Positions 1-13,156 of a DNA stretch of 64,000 bases are shown here, piece after piece; position 1 is the stretch's first letter; every line of letters starts with the position of its first letter. A program made the translations under genes and the position numbers. Source of the DNA: Ctenosaura bakeri (Eukaryota > Chordata > Lepidosauria > Squamata > Iguanidae); contig CAOLHI010001153.1 of the NCBI GenBank assembly GCA_948474755.1, forward strand, positions 620,001 through 684,000. Direction: 5' to 3'. Below the pieces are notes generated by a model that worked only from the letters and a program-made list of their open reading frames with translations, did no database searches and was not told the origin of the DNA.

Positions 1-646
1 GCTGTCATTTCATTAAGATTATGACTTATTAATGTGGGATGATTCTGTGTTATCTTTCACTGAGACAAAATGTTGTTCTCTGTAAGCACTTCACCCCTCT
101 ACTGAAGAGAAACTACTAAATTGTTAATTAATGTGCCAAATTAGATGGTGACCAAAATCATGTTATCCTGACAGGGCTTTTTCCCCCGCTCCCATCTAAC
201 TCCCCGTACTGAACTCAAACCTGCTTTATAGCCCAGTGCACTGGAACAGGATTGGAATGTGTACAGTGTACTGTGGAGAGAAGGGGAAACCGTTACCTCC
301 TAGTTGTAGCAGATATGGTTTCATCAGTGTACCCACACAGGTGGATATTGATGAATACCAGGTTAGATATAAGAATAATGTCACCTCATATAATGTAGGG
401 TTTTTTTAAAAAAAAAACAACTAAATACTTCTACTGGAATCAGTGGGTGCATAACTCAGGTGGATTAGGCTTCCAAATATTTTTCTCTTTGTCTTCTTGT
501 GTTCGCTAGCATGTGGGAAGAGTGGGTAATATTTCAGAAGTATTACATGGAAGTGAAATTTAATGTGCTTTCTCAGAAAATGATGAAGATTTGATAAAAA
601 ATGGATTCCTCAGATGTTCACTCTTAGCATATTAATCTTTCCACAG
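1..646 (+). other. intron (upstream part) of the plus-strand gene
   Basis: Non-coding sequence before the first recognisable exon. It ends in a pyrimidine-rich tract and an AG at 645-646, a good splice acceptor. Nothing else is recognisable in it. Confidence 0.6.
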
Positions 647-766
647 AGTACGGCAAGAGAATGACATGGTTGATTCAGCTCCTCAGTGGGAAGCAGTACT
701 GAGACGGCAAAAGGAGAAAAGCCAGTCAGATCCTAATTACCGGCGATCAAGGCATCGATCTCGATC
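647..766 (+). CDS. internal coding exon A of an unrecognised Ser/Arg-rich protein
   Basis: A 120-bp exon bounded by an acceptor AG at 645-646 and a donor GTATGT at 767. One base completes a codon from an exon outside the window, then 39 codons follow, then two bases carry over. The translation contains [18 protein letters not shown] followed by a basic RS-rich run (RRSRHRSRS). The reading frame continues into the exon at 7085 with S-R-S-P-D-V. The RS dipeptides could be phosphorylation sites or an SR-like patch; this is inference. The gene family is not recognised. That it is a real exon rests on the consensus splice borders and on the phase fit with five downstream exons. Confidence 0.8.
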
Positions 767-1591
767 GTATGTTAATCCTGCTAAATTTTTATAAAACATC
801 TAAAATTATTACTTCTAAAGATGATGAACTGTATCTCAGAAATCCGTGGATAGATATGCCAGTTTCTAAATTCACCAGTTACCACCATTCTATAAATGTC
901 ATTTTCAAAATGCAGTAGGGAGGCGTCATAGTGGACAAAGAGAGATTCTGTCATAAAAATTATATTAAACATTGTTGGATGCATAAGTCTGATCTCTAAC
1001 ACACATGTGGGGCAGGGTGCATGCAGTCCTTTCATGTGATCTGCTGCAGATGCCTAGACCCCTGTGCTTGCTGCTTTGTCCCGTCTCTGCCAGCTTTGTG
1101 CACCCGAAGCCTGCCACTAATGCAGTTTTGCTGGGGAGAAAACAGAGGTGGTTTTCCCTAGCATTTCCACAAGCCTGGCAAACTGCTTTTTGATTTGCTG
1201 GAAGGAATGCAGTTTTGATGTGGAAAGTGGTGTACAAGGAGTCTCATAACTGCACATTGTTTTTTGGGAGAAGAATTTGAAAAAAAATATTTTTTGGATC
1301 CCTGTTCCCATAATCTTCCAACCAGCATGCTGGCTGGAGGTTCTGGAAGTTATTGTCCAAAATAAAATATCCAAAGCTCTGGTCTTCATCAACACAGAAA
1401 TGTCCTTCCCAGCCTATCAAGCAGCTATCTGCCACAAACAGTTGGAACTTTACGCATTGAGCCTCCTGCCCCTTACTGAAGGAAATATAGCAGTCTAAAT
1501 AAAATGAGTTTCAGAGCACATGGTACTTAAGCCAGCCAATGTTTCAACTTTTGTTATCCTCTGCAGACAACTAGGCTTCAGTTGCTGTTCC

Positions 1592-1758
1592 TCACCTTTC
1601 CGCACTAGACTGTTATAGCGCTATTATTCCACTTTCAACATCCTATGGAATGCTGGGGTTTGCAGTTTCTGGCCCCTCCCAAAACTGCAAACCCCAGGAT
1701 TCCATAGGATATTGAAAGTGGAATAATAGCGCTATAACAGTCTAATGCGAAAATGGCC
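1592..1758. mobile_element. palindromic Harbinger-like MITE, copy 1
   Basis: A foldback of about 167 bp. The left arm (CGCACTAGACTGTTATAGCG) is repeated in inverted form at 1727-1750, and the arms meet near 1675. Both arms carry the same copy-specific stem variant (ctattattcc / ggaataatag). The left terminus is eroded (TCACC instead of GGCC). It lies inside an intron, so it is transcribed as a potential long hairpin. Confidence 0.85.
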
Positions 1759-4700
1759 TAAGTCTAGACATATATCTCAGATAGTCTTTTAATCCATTCC
1801 CTATCTTCTAATTTGGACTCAAGATTTAAACAAAACCTGGTTTTATGTACATTCAGTATTTTCTATTGATAAAAGAATTGCGGGGGGGGGATGTGAAACG
1901 CCGTTCATTAATTTAGAGCTATTTTTTAGACACATTAAATCAAAGGAGTAACACGTGTTGATTTATTGTCTATTTGGGACTTACAACTGGATTTAGCTCT
2001 TCATATCAGAACGCTGTATTTGGACTTTGAAACTAATACATGTGTAGATATAGTCATAGCAGGGGGCACCCATATGCTGGTGCTTGCTTATTTGTACAAA
2101 CAAAATGTACATGTCATAGAATTTGTAGTTACAAATTCTAAATACAAGGCATGAGGATAAACTAGAGAGTGTCATGCATTTATGTTTGAGGACTACAGTG
2201 CTTTGGATAATCTAAAGCAAAGCCCTTAATTTAAGACTGTAATTCTGACAAGTTTAAACTGCTCTTCCTCTGAGGATATTAGAGCAAATCACAGCGCTTA
2301 CTTCATTTAATTTTGTTTAATAAATGTGCAACTTAAATGAGGCTCCCTCTTGTGGACAATACAAATATAATTTAACTTTGGTAGCCAGATGATTGGTTTT
2401 CCTATCAAATCAGCCTTCTTCCCATGCCTTATTTTCCTTCTTTTCTCCACCTTAGCCTCCCTTTTCATCATGTCTTGCCTGATGAAGAGATCTGGAGAGC
2501 TCCAGAACTTACACATTTTTGTGATCTTTTAGTTGGCCTAATTAAGTATTTCAAAACTGTCTCCAGTTGTTACATTGAGGAAAGGACCACAATCCTATTC
2601 AGGGGTTCTGGATATGGTTAAAATAAACATGGCAGGAAGGGGAGCATGGTACCTTTCCCCTCCCTGTTGTTCCTCTGCTCACTTGGAGAGCAGCAGTGTG
2701 AAGAAGGAACCTCTGCCACATCTAGAAGAATTGCATGTGGTCTGGAAGCTTGATTTGTAATGGTTCTTGAAAGTTTGGAGAGCCGCCACTCATTACATAG
2801 GCTCTCACCCCTTCATATGGTTGCTCTCTGGACATCATGATGGAGGTGGCATGGATGGCTCTTGTGTGAATGTCTGAATAGAGTTTATATATGAAAGAAC
2901 ATAAGAAAATGCCTTATAGCAGCTTCCAGGTAGAGAGATGTCCTCCCTATTCCTTGCTGCTTCAATTTTTTTTAAAAAGCCTGACCTGCCAGGTTTTAAA
3001 TCTGAGACTTTTTGCATGGAAAACTGTTCTGCTGACAAGCTATTTCACATTTCATATGTGTGGAAGAAAATACAGCCCCAATATTAAACTTTTCTGCTCT
3101 GAATGGATGCTATTGAAGTTAGGGGCATCCATAGGAAAGTAATTATGGAAGAATGGTTTTAAGTAGATTAGCACATATTGGCCTTATTGGCCTTATTCCA
3201 GATAACATGTTGTGTATTTGCACAAACTAGTCAGAACAGTAGAACCATAGTTTTTCACTACATCCTTCTTGAAAGCTTTGCTGGGTATACCACTTGGGTG
3301 GTTTGCTGCATCAAATCTATACATAGCAGCCTTTATGTGTTGGTAAGTGACTAACATAAACATAATGGCTGGCATCCTGTCTAATAGTTGCAAGACTGTA
3401 AGCTGGATTTACAACTTCATAACTGCTGGTGCTTACATTTCTGGTTGTTAATGATCAAACGTGACCCCCAGAGTTTACCTTCTCAGTGTAGCAGTGCCCT
3501 AGCTGAAGAGTTTCTAAGGCACTGTGGCTCGGGTGCTGGGCATCTGTGACATTCTCTCAGTCATGGGGCGCAATTGAGTCAGGCAGTTGCAGCAGGACCC
3601 TGAGTGGTGTCTCCAGCTGCCTGTTTCAGTGCACTCTGCAACTAGGAGAGCACTTGAGACATCATTTCCCAGCATCTCAATCTGCAGCATGTCATAAACC
3701 CTTTGGCTGAGACATTATTAGGCTGAAAGGGTAGATTATGTGGGGTTGGTCGTAATGACAGAAATAACAACAGAGTTTTATGGTTTTGTCTGTTTGTAAT
3801 TGGCTTGCTGAACAAATCCTCTTGAGAAAAAGAGCTATTATTTGTCAAATAGTGAAAGATATTTTAGATTCATTTTTAAAGCAATTTTTTTTTGCCAGTG
3901 CTTGAATTCACCCACATATGAAAAGTTAATTTAATGAAGTGGTGTAACTGATTTTGTATGTGTGGAGTATTTTGCATTTGCATTGAAAAACAAAGCAGGA
4001 TAAAAGTTTCCTTTCTTGTGAAAACAGTGAACATAAAAACACTCTGATTTCTAATGCTGCAGAATTTATTTCCAAGAGTTTGAGTCAAACATCTGTGTAG
4101 CCAAAGGGCTTTTCAGAATTAAGAATAGCCATAAAAATTCCATAGTAAGCAAATCAGGGATTCATGTGAATTATTTATAAGAGTGCAAATGGAAGCATAA
4201 ATTTTAGTATAGAGATGATTGCCATATGAGACTGCTTAAAATTTTTTTGAATGATAAAATAGAGATAAAAAATAAGCAAGATTGCTTGTGCCCAATTGCT
4301 GACAAAAATCTCAGTATTCTGAAAAATTTCAGTTTGTGATTCCCTGCATAGGAAATAGGCCACTGACAATGCCAGACACCTCTCACCCCCCCAACCTTTT
4401 AAGGAGTGTCAGGCAGGAAAATGTATGAGGTTTATTGATTTTCTGATGGGCTTTTGAACCATGATTGACAAGTTGTGCAGGTCTGCTTTACAGAGCAAGC
4501 TAATAATTCTGGTAGGTTGCTTTAGCTGGAACAGCCTCATTGTAGTTTTGCACAATTGGGCAAAGGACATGGAACAAAGCAGAGCTTACAAAAGTGTTTT
4601 TGGGCTGCCATTCTCATACTACTAGAGTGATTCTCATAATTGTGGTCCAAAAAAATAACTGCTCCAAGCACTGGAATAAAATTATTCAGTCCTAAAACCA

Positions 4701-5370
4701 CCATATTTATTCTGAGTCTGTGATACAAGTTTTGTGACAGTTCAAGCAATATTGTGTTGCTCTGTTTTAGGCACAAGGGGCTGTGAGTGTCCCACTGTTC
4801 TCTTTGCCAGTTTTTGTGCAGTTGAGCTGGTCCGTACAGGGTTAAGGGGAAAAGTGGTGATACAAGAGTGCTGATAGATGGTTATAAAACCAATAACTTG
4901 GTCTAGGATTCTATCCTTGTGCAAGGCAGAAACCATTGCTCAAACTCTTGTTATTCACATGTTATTAGGAACTGTACAGCAGTTAACAGTCTATTTTTCA
5001 GCCTGTTTTTAAAAACAGGCAATCTTTCATGTTATGTGGGACAAAAACTTTCTTATCTGTCCTTAAAGGATATGTTTCCTTCCTCTCATCCTTGCTGTCA
5101 AATATTGGTTTATGCGTCCCATTCTTATCAAGGTAGCTTCACAGAGCAGGTGGGGCTCATAACACACCCTTGTGTATAATTCTCTCTCACACACAAACAG
5201 ATGTTGGGGTTTTACTGTTTACTTGTATCCATCAATGAATCCAAGCACAGTTTTTTGTAGTGTGTTTTGGAATAATGTTAGCAAAATTAAACAGCATATT
5301 TATGGCTAACTATGAAAAGAGAGTTGCTACAGGAGCTTAAACATTCTTTCATTCTCCCTCTCCTTCATAT

Positions 5371-5416
5371 TCTCTCTCTCTCTCTCTCTCACACACACCC
5401 ACACCCACACCCACAG
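5371..5416. repeat. (CT)n-(CA)n-(CCCACA)n microsatellite
   Basis: A run of CT dinucleotides passes directly into CA and then CCCACA repeats. It is intronic. Confidence 0.9.
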
Positions 5417-5647
5417 TGAACTGAATTTCGTAGAGCCAATAAAGTGTACTAGTGTTGGACTAGGACTTAGAAGATCTGGGGTTTTAGTTTCCATTGAGGC
5501 ATGAAACTTAATAGGCCAGTCACTCTCATTGTCTGCTTGACAAACCTCATAGTATTGTTATGAGGATAACATGAGGAGGCATGTCTGCTGCCTTGAGCTC
5601 ACTGAAAGGAAGATAGGGTATAAATGCATAAGTTGCCTTGGGCTTTA

Positions 5648-5849
5648 GTGCCTTTCTGCACTACATTGTTTATGGTGCCATTATTCCACTTTCGACATCT
5701 TATGGAATCCTGGGGTTTGCAGTTTAGGGAGGGGCATTTAGAATTCTCAGTCAGAGGGCTCTTTGGTCTCAGTAAACCACAAACCCCAGAATTCCACAGG
5801 ATATTGAAAATGGAATAATAGCACTATAACTGTGTAGTGTGGAACGGCC
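5648..5849. mobile_element. palindromic Harbinger-like MITE, copy 2 (202-bp subfamily)
   Basis: Inverted arms of the same family, but with a longer, less symmetric centre (positions about 5735-5775, containing a GGTCTCAGTAAAC motif). The centre is shared with the copies at 26372 and 29645, which are the same length, so these three define a subfamily. Termini are mutated (GTGCC..GGCC). It is intronic in the plus-strand gene. Confidence 0.85.
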
Positions 5850-7084
5850 CTCAGCTTTGGGGAAAAGGTGAGGTGTACATAAATAATAGAATAGAATAAT
5901 AGTATTAGACTAAATTAACAAATAAATAATCATTACAATTAGACTGCTGAGTGTGTATTAGTGGACTAAAACTGCTAAAAGTGCAACTCCCCCCAACAAA
6001 TAAACAAATAGCTCAACCCCTAAAACAAAATATCTTTTAAATGTAGTCCGTGTCACCGGTTGCTGGCAGTAAAAGGGCCTATACACCATGAATTTTAGTT
6101 CTGTTTTTCAAAAAGGACTAGTTTGTCTTCATCTAGCAGATACCACAGATATGCTGAGAAAGCTAGCTAAGCACTAACCTCAGGGTTTTGCCTTGCCAGG
6201 GCAGCTGAGACATCAGCATTATCAAAGCTATTCATGCAAGTCTTACTCGAAAAGCATGGATTGCTTTCACATCCTCTGGTGCCTGGTTATTATAGATTCA
6301 GAAGAGGATGTCAGTCCCTCCGGAAAAGTGCAGAGTTCACAGCTGCTGTTTTGCGTGAATGAGGCTAAATGAAAGAAGAAAGCAGCTCAGCATTAAGGGC
6401 TGAAAGATACTATTAAATCTTCCACCTCCCTCCACTGCTAACTAATGCACCCACTTTCTGCCTTAAGGCAGCAAAGACACTCAGGAGGAAAAAGAAACAA
6501 GCAAAGAGAGGGAGGTGAGGCGTGGGAAGAGAGAAAGGTGAAATAATAACATAAACCAGCATAAATCTATGACCTTGACAAATTTGGGAGGAAAATGTAA
6601 AGGAAAATTGAATCAGGGGTCTTTCATGTCAAGTAATCTTTCTGTGAGGATAGTGTTAGTTATGTCTGTGGAGAGGGATGTGTGGCATTCTTTTTCTTTT
6701 ATTTTTGCTTCATTAGGTGACTAAATGTGAATTATGGTTGCACATTAAATCCCCTCCCCTAAAATAACAAACCCATAAAACAATATTAGTTTTTCAGTGA
6801 CCAGTAGCAGGAAGTGAAAAGTTGAACTGGCATGTTTTTAAAGTTTAAGCTAGATATGTTTTGTGAATTTTTATGTATACTTCTACAGAAGGCTGTGGAA
6901 AGCGAATTGTTATTCTGCTCAGAACTGCTTAGTCCAAGATGACATTTTCATGATATGAAAAGTGGAAGCTGTACTTTTGCTGAAATGATAACTAATGAAA
7001 CCAATATTCATGGCTGGCACAATTTCATAATACGATGTTTATTCACATGACTGGGATGCCCCTTTTTGTTTGCGTTTTTAATAG

Positions 7085-7132
7085 GAGAAGCCCAGATGTT
7101 CAAGCAAAGGAAGAATTATGGAAACACATTCA
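7085..7132 (+). CDS. internal coding exon B of the unrecognised gene
   Basis: A 48-bp exon: acceptor AG at 7083-7084, donor GTAAGT at 7133. With the two bases carried over from exon A it reads S-R-S-P-D-V-Q-A-K-E-E-L-W-K-H-I and leaves two bases (CA) for the next exon. The small size is supported by strong splice sites on both sides and by the perfect phase match with the neighbouring exons. Confidence 0.8.
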
Positions 7133-7238
7133 GTAAGTATTTCACTAGAGACGAGAAGCTACTTTTGAATAAATGACGCAGCAGTATTTTTTAATGCACG
7201 TGATTGTATAACATCTTTTATCTCGAATCCTTCTCCAG

Positions 7239-7307
7239 AAAAGAACTTGTGGATCCATCTGGCCTATCTGAGGAACAATTAAGAGAAATTCCATATACAA
7301 AAATAGA
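7239..7307 (+). CDS. internal coding exon C of the unrecognised gene
   Basis: A 69-bp exon only 106 bp after exon B. The acceptor is TTCTCCAG at 7231-7238 and the donor GTAAGG at 7308. The translation is [24 protein letters not shown] when joined on both sides. The acidic, helix-prone segment ends in an IPYTKIE motif and looks like a conserved protein region, not noise. Confidence 0.8.
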
Positions 7308-10300
7308 GTAAGGACTTTTTTTCCTCTTTGACAAAAAAAAAAAAAAAAAATCCTATTCCTACAAAGTTAAATCTGTAAGGAATTGTGCATTGGAAACCGG
7401 GCTTATAAAATCTCTTGAGTTTTGATTTCATTGCATTTTTTCAAATCCCATATGTATTTTCTTCCCATCCTTGTTCTTTATTGGGTTGTGAGACTTCGTG
7501 TTTTCTAATAAATATATTTAGTTATACATTTTACATCATGTTCATGTTTTCCACATTTAATTAAAGTGTATTTGTGTATGTCTCCTCAATTGTAGAAATT
7601 TTAAGTATTAAGTATTTAAGTACACATCTTAAAATGTGTACATTATTTTGTACCTTATTTCTCTGAGATGTTCTGTGCAGATTCTTGAGGCAGGGTGCAC
7701 TTCTTCTCACAGTGAGTATTAGGAGGTGTAAAAAAAAGCTAATTTCCTTGAGAATGTTAAATCCAATGCAGTTCTTTTCCATTCCCATTTGGAAAGGACT
7801 GTGTAAGATTTGAGAGGGAGGCAAACCATTTAACTTAAGTAAAGAAAAGGCATAATCTATCCTGAGCACCTCTGAAACATCACAAAAACGAAAGCCTTCT
7901 TCACTCACAGATACTTTGATGTACATCTGTCCTTGCAAAATGGTTCCTCCCCTTTACTTATTAGGCTCCAATACCAGAAATGAACCTTACTTTCAGAAAA
8001 TCACTTTAAGGAGCAGACTGAGGTAACATAAACAAGGCAGAAAGACAGAATTCCACACTCCTCACCTGCTGTCCTTTTCACATCAAATCCCACTCCCTTC
8101 TAATTAGATTCCTGTATGTTCTGTATTTAAACATATAGTAGAAGGATGGGTAACTACTGGAGGTTAGGGAGCCACTTTGTTCCCCTCTGAAAACCTTGGA
8201 AGGCTGTGTCCCTGTAATATACCTCTTGCAAGATAAAATAAAGTAAAATAAAATCCTGACATTTCAGTTGAGGAGTGTGCTCTCCCTGGGCTATTCTAGA
8301 CTTGGAAGAGACCTTTTTTATGACAGGAAGAGACCCAGAAGTCTTTTACTTCCGGGGGCCTAAACATGGTGTGTGGGTCACATTTTGTCCACCTGGCTGT
8401 AGTAGTTCCAAGGGAAGTCAGCTGGCCCCATTCTATTAGTCTTCATTGTGGGAGGCCAAAACTATATTATTTGTTATAGCCTTCTGGTTTTAAAATTTTC
8501 TTTATAATATATTTATCATATATAGATGTATTTGTGTATATATGTTTATATGTACATTTATCTCATCTCATATGTCATATGCTGGGAGCACCAATGGACA
8601 GAAAAATGATTAATGAATATTTGTAATAAACTGACAGTAAGGCTACTGAACCAAACAAGACATTACTCAGTTAATTAAGTAATGTCTCATTTGGGTCAGT
8701 GGCATTACTTTTCAGTTTCCTAAACAGAATGTGGAATAATGCTGAAATATAGAGATTTTGAGGAAACACATTGAAGCCACTTTTTCTCATAAATTCTTTC
8801 ATATCTTGTATTACTCTGATCATTTAAAATGACTAGTTGACACACACTTGACCCTGCTTCCTCAGCACGTTTCCGTCAGTTGCCAAAGCACACAGTTGCT
8901 GCTCCTCTCAGATCAAGCTTCTGTTTCGTTCCAATAATTGGCCACCTGGGATTTCCGTATAGTGATATGAGCAAGCGCTTCTGACAGGAGTGAAATCACA
9001 TGGTGCATCACAATGTGATTCTGCCACATCACTGAACAGGGAGAAACAAAGAATGGTAAATCTGTGAAGACAGGATTTAAAACACAAACTTTGACAAATG
9101 TTTGCTGGAACCCACATCACTATTTATGTCAGTCAAGTCAAGAGGTTAATTTTGCTGAAAGGTTGACAGCCTTGTCTCTTCCCTGCCTCCCAAGTATTTT
9201 GAGACACTGAAGAACAAGTGCCAACTCTGACTGAATAATACTCAGCAAATGATATCACATTTAAGAATGCCTCAGATGTTCCACATTCATAATTTCAGTA
9301 ACTATTGTAATACAGGCATGCGTCAGTTAACAAAACCTCTGACAAAGAAGCTGCTTTTCACAAAGTCTTTTTACAGAAGTCCAGCCCAGATCTGCTTTTT
9401 CTTGTCTTCTGTTTAGCTGAAAAAGTTTTTTTCCCCCCAGCATTGACATTGGAAAGATGGTGAAGTGGGTGCTGGAAATAGGCAGACTTTCAGTGCTGGA
9501 TTGCAGCAGTGTGTGTGCAAAGACAATGCAGTAAAGCTTGATGTGGGAAAGAATGGAATTCTACTCTAGGTGATCCTCTGGTAGCTGTGAGTATTTATGT
9601 ACAATAGGCAAAGTGAGCAGCTGCCTCCAGAAGCACTTATTGAGCATATGTGAAATTGATCTATAGGTTTCACCATCAAAATGGAAATCATAAGAAAAAT
9701 GGGGGAGGGGCTGTTGAAAGAAAAGAAAAACATCCCGGGATGCATTTTGTAAAAAGATTTGAAGTGGATTATAGAAGATTCGAAATGTTTTTTATTTAAG
9801 CGAGAATCAAGTTGTTTCATTCCACATTTGCGTTAATGTTAGGTTTGAAGAAAAGGTTTGCTGAAGCATGTTGACCTACTGTTCTCTTTTTTTGTAGTGC
9901 AGGAGACTATCCCCATTCTTTCCATTTTGTTTCTACCTCTGGTACAAAATTTTTTCCACTAAATTTGCTGTTAAAAGAAGTGAAGTCCAGGAACACAACT
10001 ACTTTGTTAACTGAGTTACACTTGTAGTCTTAAAAGGTGATGCAAATGCTTTTAGAATTGTGACAGAGGACTGAAGCAGTTCAGCTTGAGACTTGCCAAC
10101 ACATGCTCTTACCTTCTGAGAGATGGAAGCAAAGACAATAGAACAGTTCTATCCTAAGCCCTACCAGGCTGGCAACTGCAGAATGCCAAAAAGGAGCAAG
10201 ATTTCTCATTCTTTCTCCCCCTCTTATTGGCTTGTTTTGTTTTCCAATTTGCTTATAATGGTACAGAACATCTCTCAGCTCCAGGGCTGGTTACCTTTTC

Positions 10301-10874
10301 ATGGGGAAAATTAGGGAATGGGAAAGATATAAATCTGAGTCTTCCCCACAGAATGCACCCTTTTTGCCTCTCTTGGTTTCAGAGGCAAAAATTGCAAAAG
10401 TTTCCCCTGGGACTGGGAGGCAGTTTGTAAGGTCAGATCTACTCTCCAAGGTAGGACCTCTTTCTCGTTCTGCCTTTAAGGAGGAGATACAAAATATACT
10501 CATGTTATAAATTGATTAGAGCCAGGGTGTACATATGGTGAAGACAAAATGAGGGCTTTACCGTCTGAAAGAACAGTTCTGCCTCCAAAAGAAATTTTCC
10601 TTTAGTCCAGCACTGCTAAGAATGAGACACTTAAAACAGTTCTCACCAAACTTTTTTATTTGTTGTGTTTGCATTCCTTTGGGTAACTTTGTCTGCACAC
10701 TTTCTTTGGATGCCTAAACTCTATCTCTAAATGCTGAACTTAATTTTTGAGTTATGATAATGCTGGAAATTTGGGGAATGAAGTTATTCTGAAAGGGTGG
10801 TGGTGCCAATGTTCTATTCTTTTGGACAAGCAATCCCAATGAAAGTAATCCTGGAAACTTTCTTTCCCCTTTAG
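7308..10874 (+). other. intron between exons C and D (3.6 kb)
   Basis: A-rich run just after the donor (about 7332-7349). Apart from AT-rich stretches I see no recognisable mobile element. Open frames such as 7561-7938 (minus) show no domain and no splice logic. Confidence 0.6.
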
Positions 10875-10985
10875 GACTCAAGGTGACCCTGTTCGCATTA
10901 GGCACTCTCATTCCCCTCGAAGCTATCGCCAATATCGACGGTCCCAGTGCTCTGATGGAGAAAGATCTGTTCTGTCAGAAGTGAA
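10875..10985 (+). CDS. internal coding exon D of the unrecognised gene
   Basis: A 111-bp exon: acceptor CCCCTTTAG at 10866-10874, donor GTATGT at 10986. The translation includes TQGDPVRIRHSHSPRSYRQY followed by RRSQCSDGERSVLSEV. It is strongly basic at first (His/Arg/Ser/Tyr) and then Ser/Glu-rich, the pattern of a disordered, phosphorylatable tail. Two bases (AA) carry over. Confidence 0.8.
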
Positions 10986-11887
10986 GTATGTTGAGTATTT
11001 AAGTGATAAGGGGTCTCTTGACAAAGAATTCCATCCCACCATTAGGTTACATACAACTGCCATTTAACAAGATGCTCATGTAGATGTTGTTAGGCACCTA
11101 ACTCATCATATTTGACCACTGGCTGGGGTTGGTGGGAGTCCATCAATATCTTAAGGGCCACAGGTTCCCTAGAGATATTTGGGTGCTCTCTGGGTCTTCA
11201 GGAAAATGTGAATGGGGCAGAGGGAGATCCATGATTTGCGCTTTGGCTTGTTACTATTTTTTTCATTTTACTCAGAAATGGCTAAAGAAACTTTACATCA
11301 TTACTAACAAGGTACTTGACCTCTGTATTTTCAGAAGTAGAAATCTGTAATAGTCATGCTGTTCTGTTAAAGGAAAGAGCAGTGCCCTATATAAAAACAG
11401 CCACTTTTCCTCCTCATTAGGAATTTGTGGAATTCCTTGGGGAAAAAGAGGTCATTGTCTCACTTACATCATTAGTAAAGGAAGCAGTCCTGACTTAGAA
11501 CGCAGAACAGTTAAATCTTGCAGAGGTGTGTATTAACTCTTAGGAACATTTCAAAGACTCACCTTATTCAGTTACTAGGTTGAGATTCAATTATTAGACT
11601 GCATCTAGGCCATGTCTGCCTACTGGTGAGTAGACATCACTGTCAGAATACATTCCCTCTTTCCTATGGAGCCAGTTTGTGAGGGTGCTGGGGAGAGAAT
11701 AGGAAGTTTATGCATGCAATGTTAGATATTGCCCTTTCTAACAAAAAATGGAATTCATCTTTGTGTTTCAGTTGTGATGTATTGGCATTTCTCAGTTTAA
11801 AAGCCTAGAACTAATGGGGCTTCTCTTAGGTAAAAACTTCAGTATCTCAATCTACAAGTACCATATATTTGGTATTTTGTTTTTCAG

Positions 11888-11969
11888 CTCAAAAACAGAC
11901 CTTGTACCTCCTCTCCCTGTAACCCGTTCCTCAGATGCTCAGTGCCCTATGACTACAGTAGCTCTACAG
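11888..11969 (+). CDS. internal coding exon E of the unrecognised gene
   Basis: An 82-bp exon: acceptor TTTTTCAG ending at 11887, donor GTTGGT at 11970. The translation N-S-K-T-D-L-V-P-P-L-P-V-T-R-S-S-D-A-Q contains a proline-rich LVPPLPVTR segment that could bind an SH3-type partner (inference). It ends in phase 0. The donor is weaker than the others, so an alternative 3' end is possible. Confidence 0.75.
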
Positions 11970-12039
11970 GTTGGTGGTTGATTGTTTTCTGTTTATATAA
12001 TTGCTGTCCATGGGCAGATGTTTTTAAAAGAAATTTCAA

Positions 12040-12600
12040 AATAAATTCATTTTTATAAATAATCTTTATTAGTTTAATCTGTACAGAAAAGAAAAAGAAA
12101 AAAAGAAAAAGAAAAGGAAAATAAGAAAAAGAACAACAGTAATAATGACAACAACAGCAATGTCTAAACAGTATATAAAGTGATAAAAGATGTACAAGAG
12201 AAGGAAGGTAGAGTGTCATAGCTTTATAACACCTACCCATTCAGATAGATAGATAGATACAGATATAAATACATCCTAAGACGTATTAGCATTACAAAGA
12301 AAAAAGAAGAAAGGCACGAAAGAAATACTAACTAAATGTTACTAAATACTAAATGTTTCTAACAAGCAACATTTAAGTTCCTTCCTGACTTCTTCTTTGG
12401 TTGTTTTTCAGTTCCACACTTCTTCCAAATATAAATATAAATACTCTACATGTAATCACTGTAGCTATTTCACTCTCCAGATTATCCCACTAAATCAATT
12501 TTATCATTTACATATCAAATCCACTAATCATTTGGTCTCCTTTTTTTTTCCTTACATAATCTATGAAAGGATTCCATATTCTTAAAAAGGGTTCTATTGA
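12040..12600 (-). mobile_element. possible antisense LINE-type A-rich tail
   Basis: Purine-rich (A4-5 G)n block at about 12085-12135 on the plus strand, flanked by AATAATC-TTTATT sequence, GATA microsatellite (about 12242-12258) and AT-rich DNA. The composition resembles the A-rich 3' tails of the L1 copies elsewhere in the window, such as near 62100. No coding sequence confirms it. Confidence 0.3.
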
Positions 12601-13156
12601 ATTCATTTTTAGTAGAGTTTATTGGTTTCCATCATTTTCTGCCATGCTTGAGGTTTTTTTCCCCCTAGTTACAGATAGAAAATTGTTAACATAGAGGCTG
12701 TAAACCTTAGTTATTTCCTTTGGAAAACTAGATGTGATACTAGTTGTCACACTATGTACTTCAAATACAGTAGGTTTTTAAAATAATTAACATGCAATGC
12801 ATCTTTAGAACTTGTGAACATAGTACAGGGACAGGATCAACTCTTTCTTACCACTAACCATCTGACTGAAATCTCCACTTATACTGTGTTTTTAACCTTG
12901 GAAGCACCATTGGAACCTTCTGCTGACACAAACTAGGGAGGGGAGACTGTTGCAGGGTTGAAAATAGTTAGCACTCTCCTTGAAATGTGCAGCCTTCTAG
13001 CTTTTCAAATGAGGCATTTAGCACCATATCTACTTCAACTCTCTAAGGGATTTACTGATGAATAAATTTGCATAGGATCAGACTCCTATTTATTATACAA
13101 TTAATTAATTAAACCTTTGTATTTCCATTTTATGGTTATCATGGAAGGAGGTATTT

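Larger units (their letters stand above)
767..7084 (+). other. intron between exons A and B (6.3 kb)
   Basis: Starts GTATGT and ends with a T-rich tract and AG at 7083-7084. It holds two palindromic MITE copies (1592-1758 and 5648-5849) and a CT/CA microsatellite at about 5371-5416. A perfect 20-bp palindrome lies at about 5002-5021. The open frames in it have no recognisable domains and I consider them chance. Confidence 0.7.
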
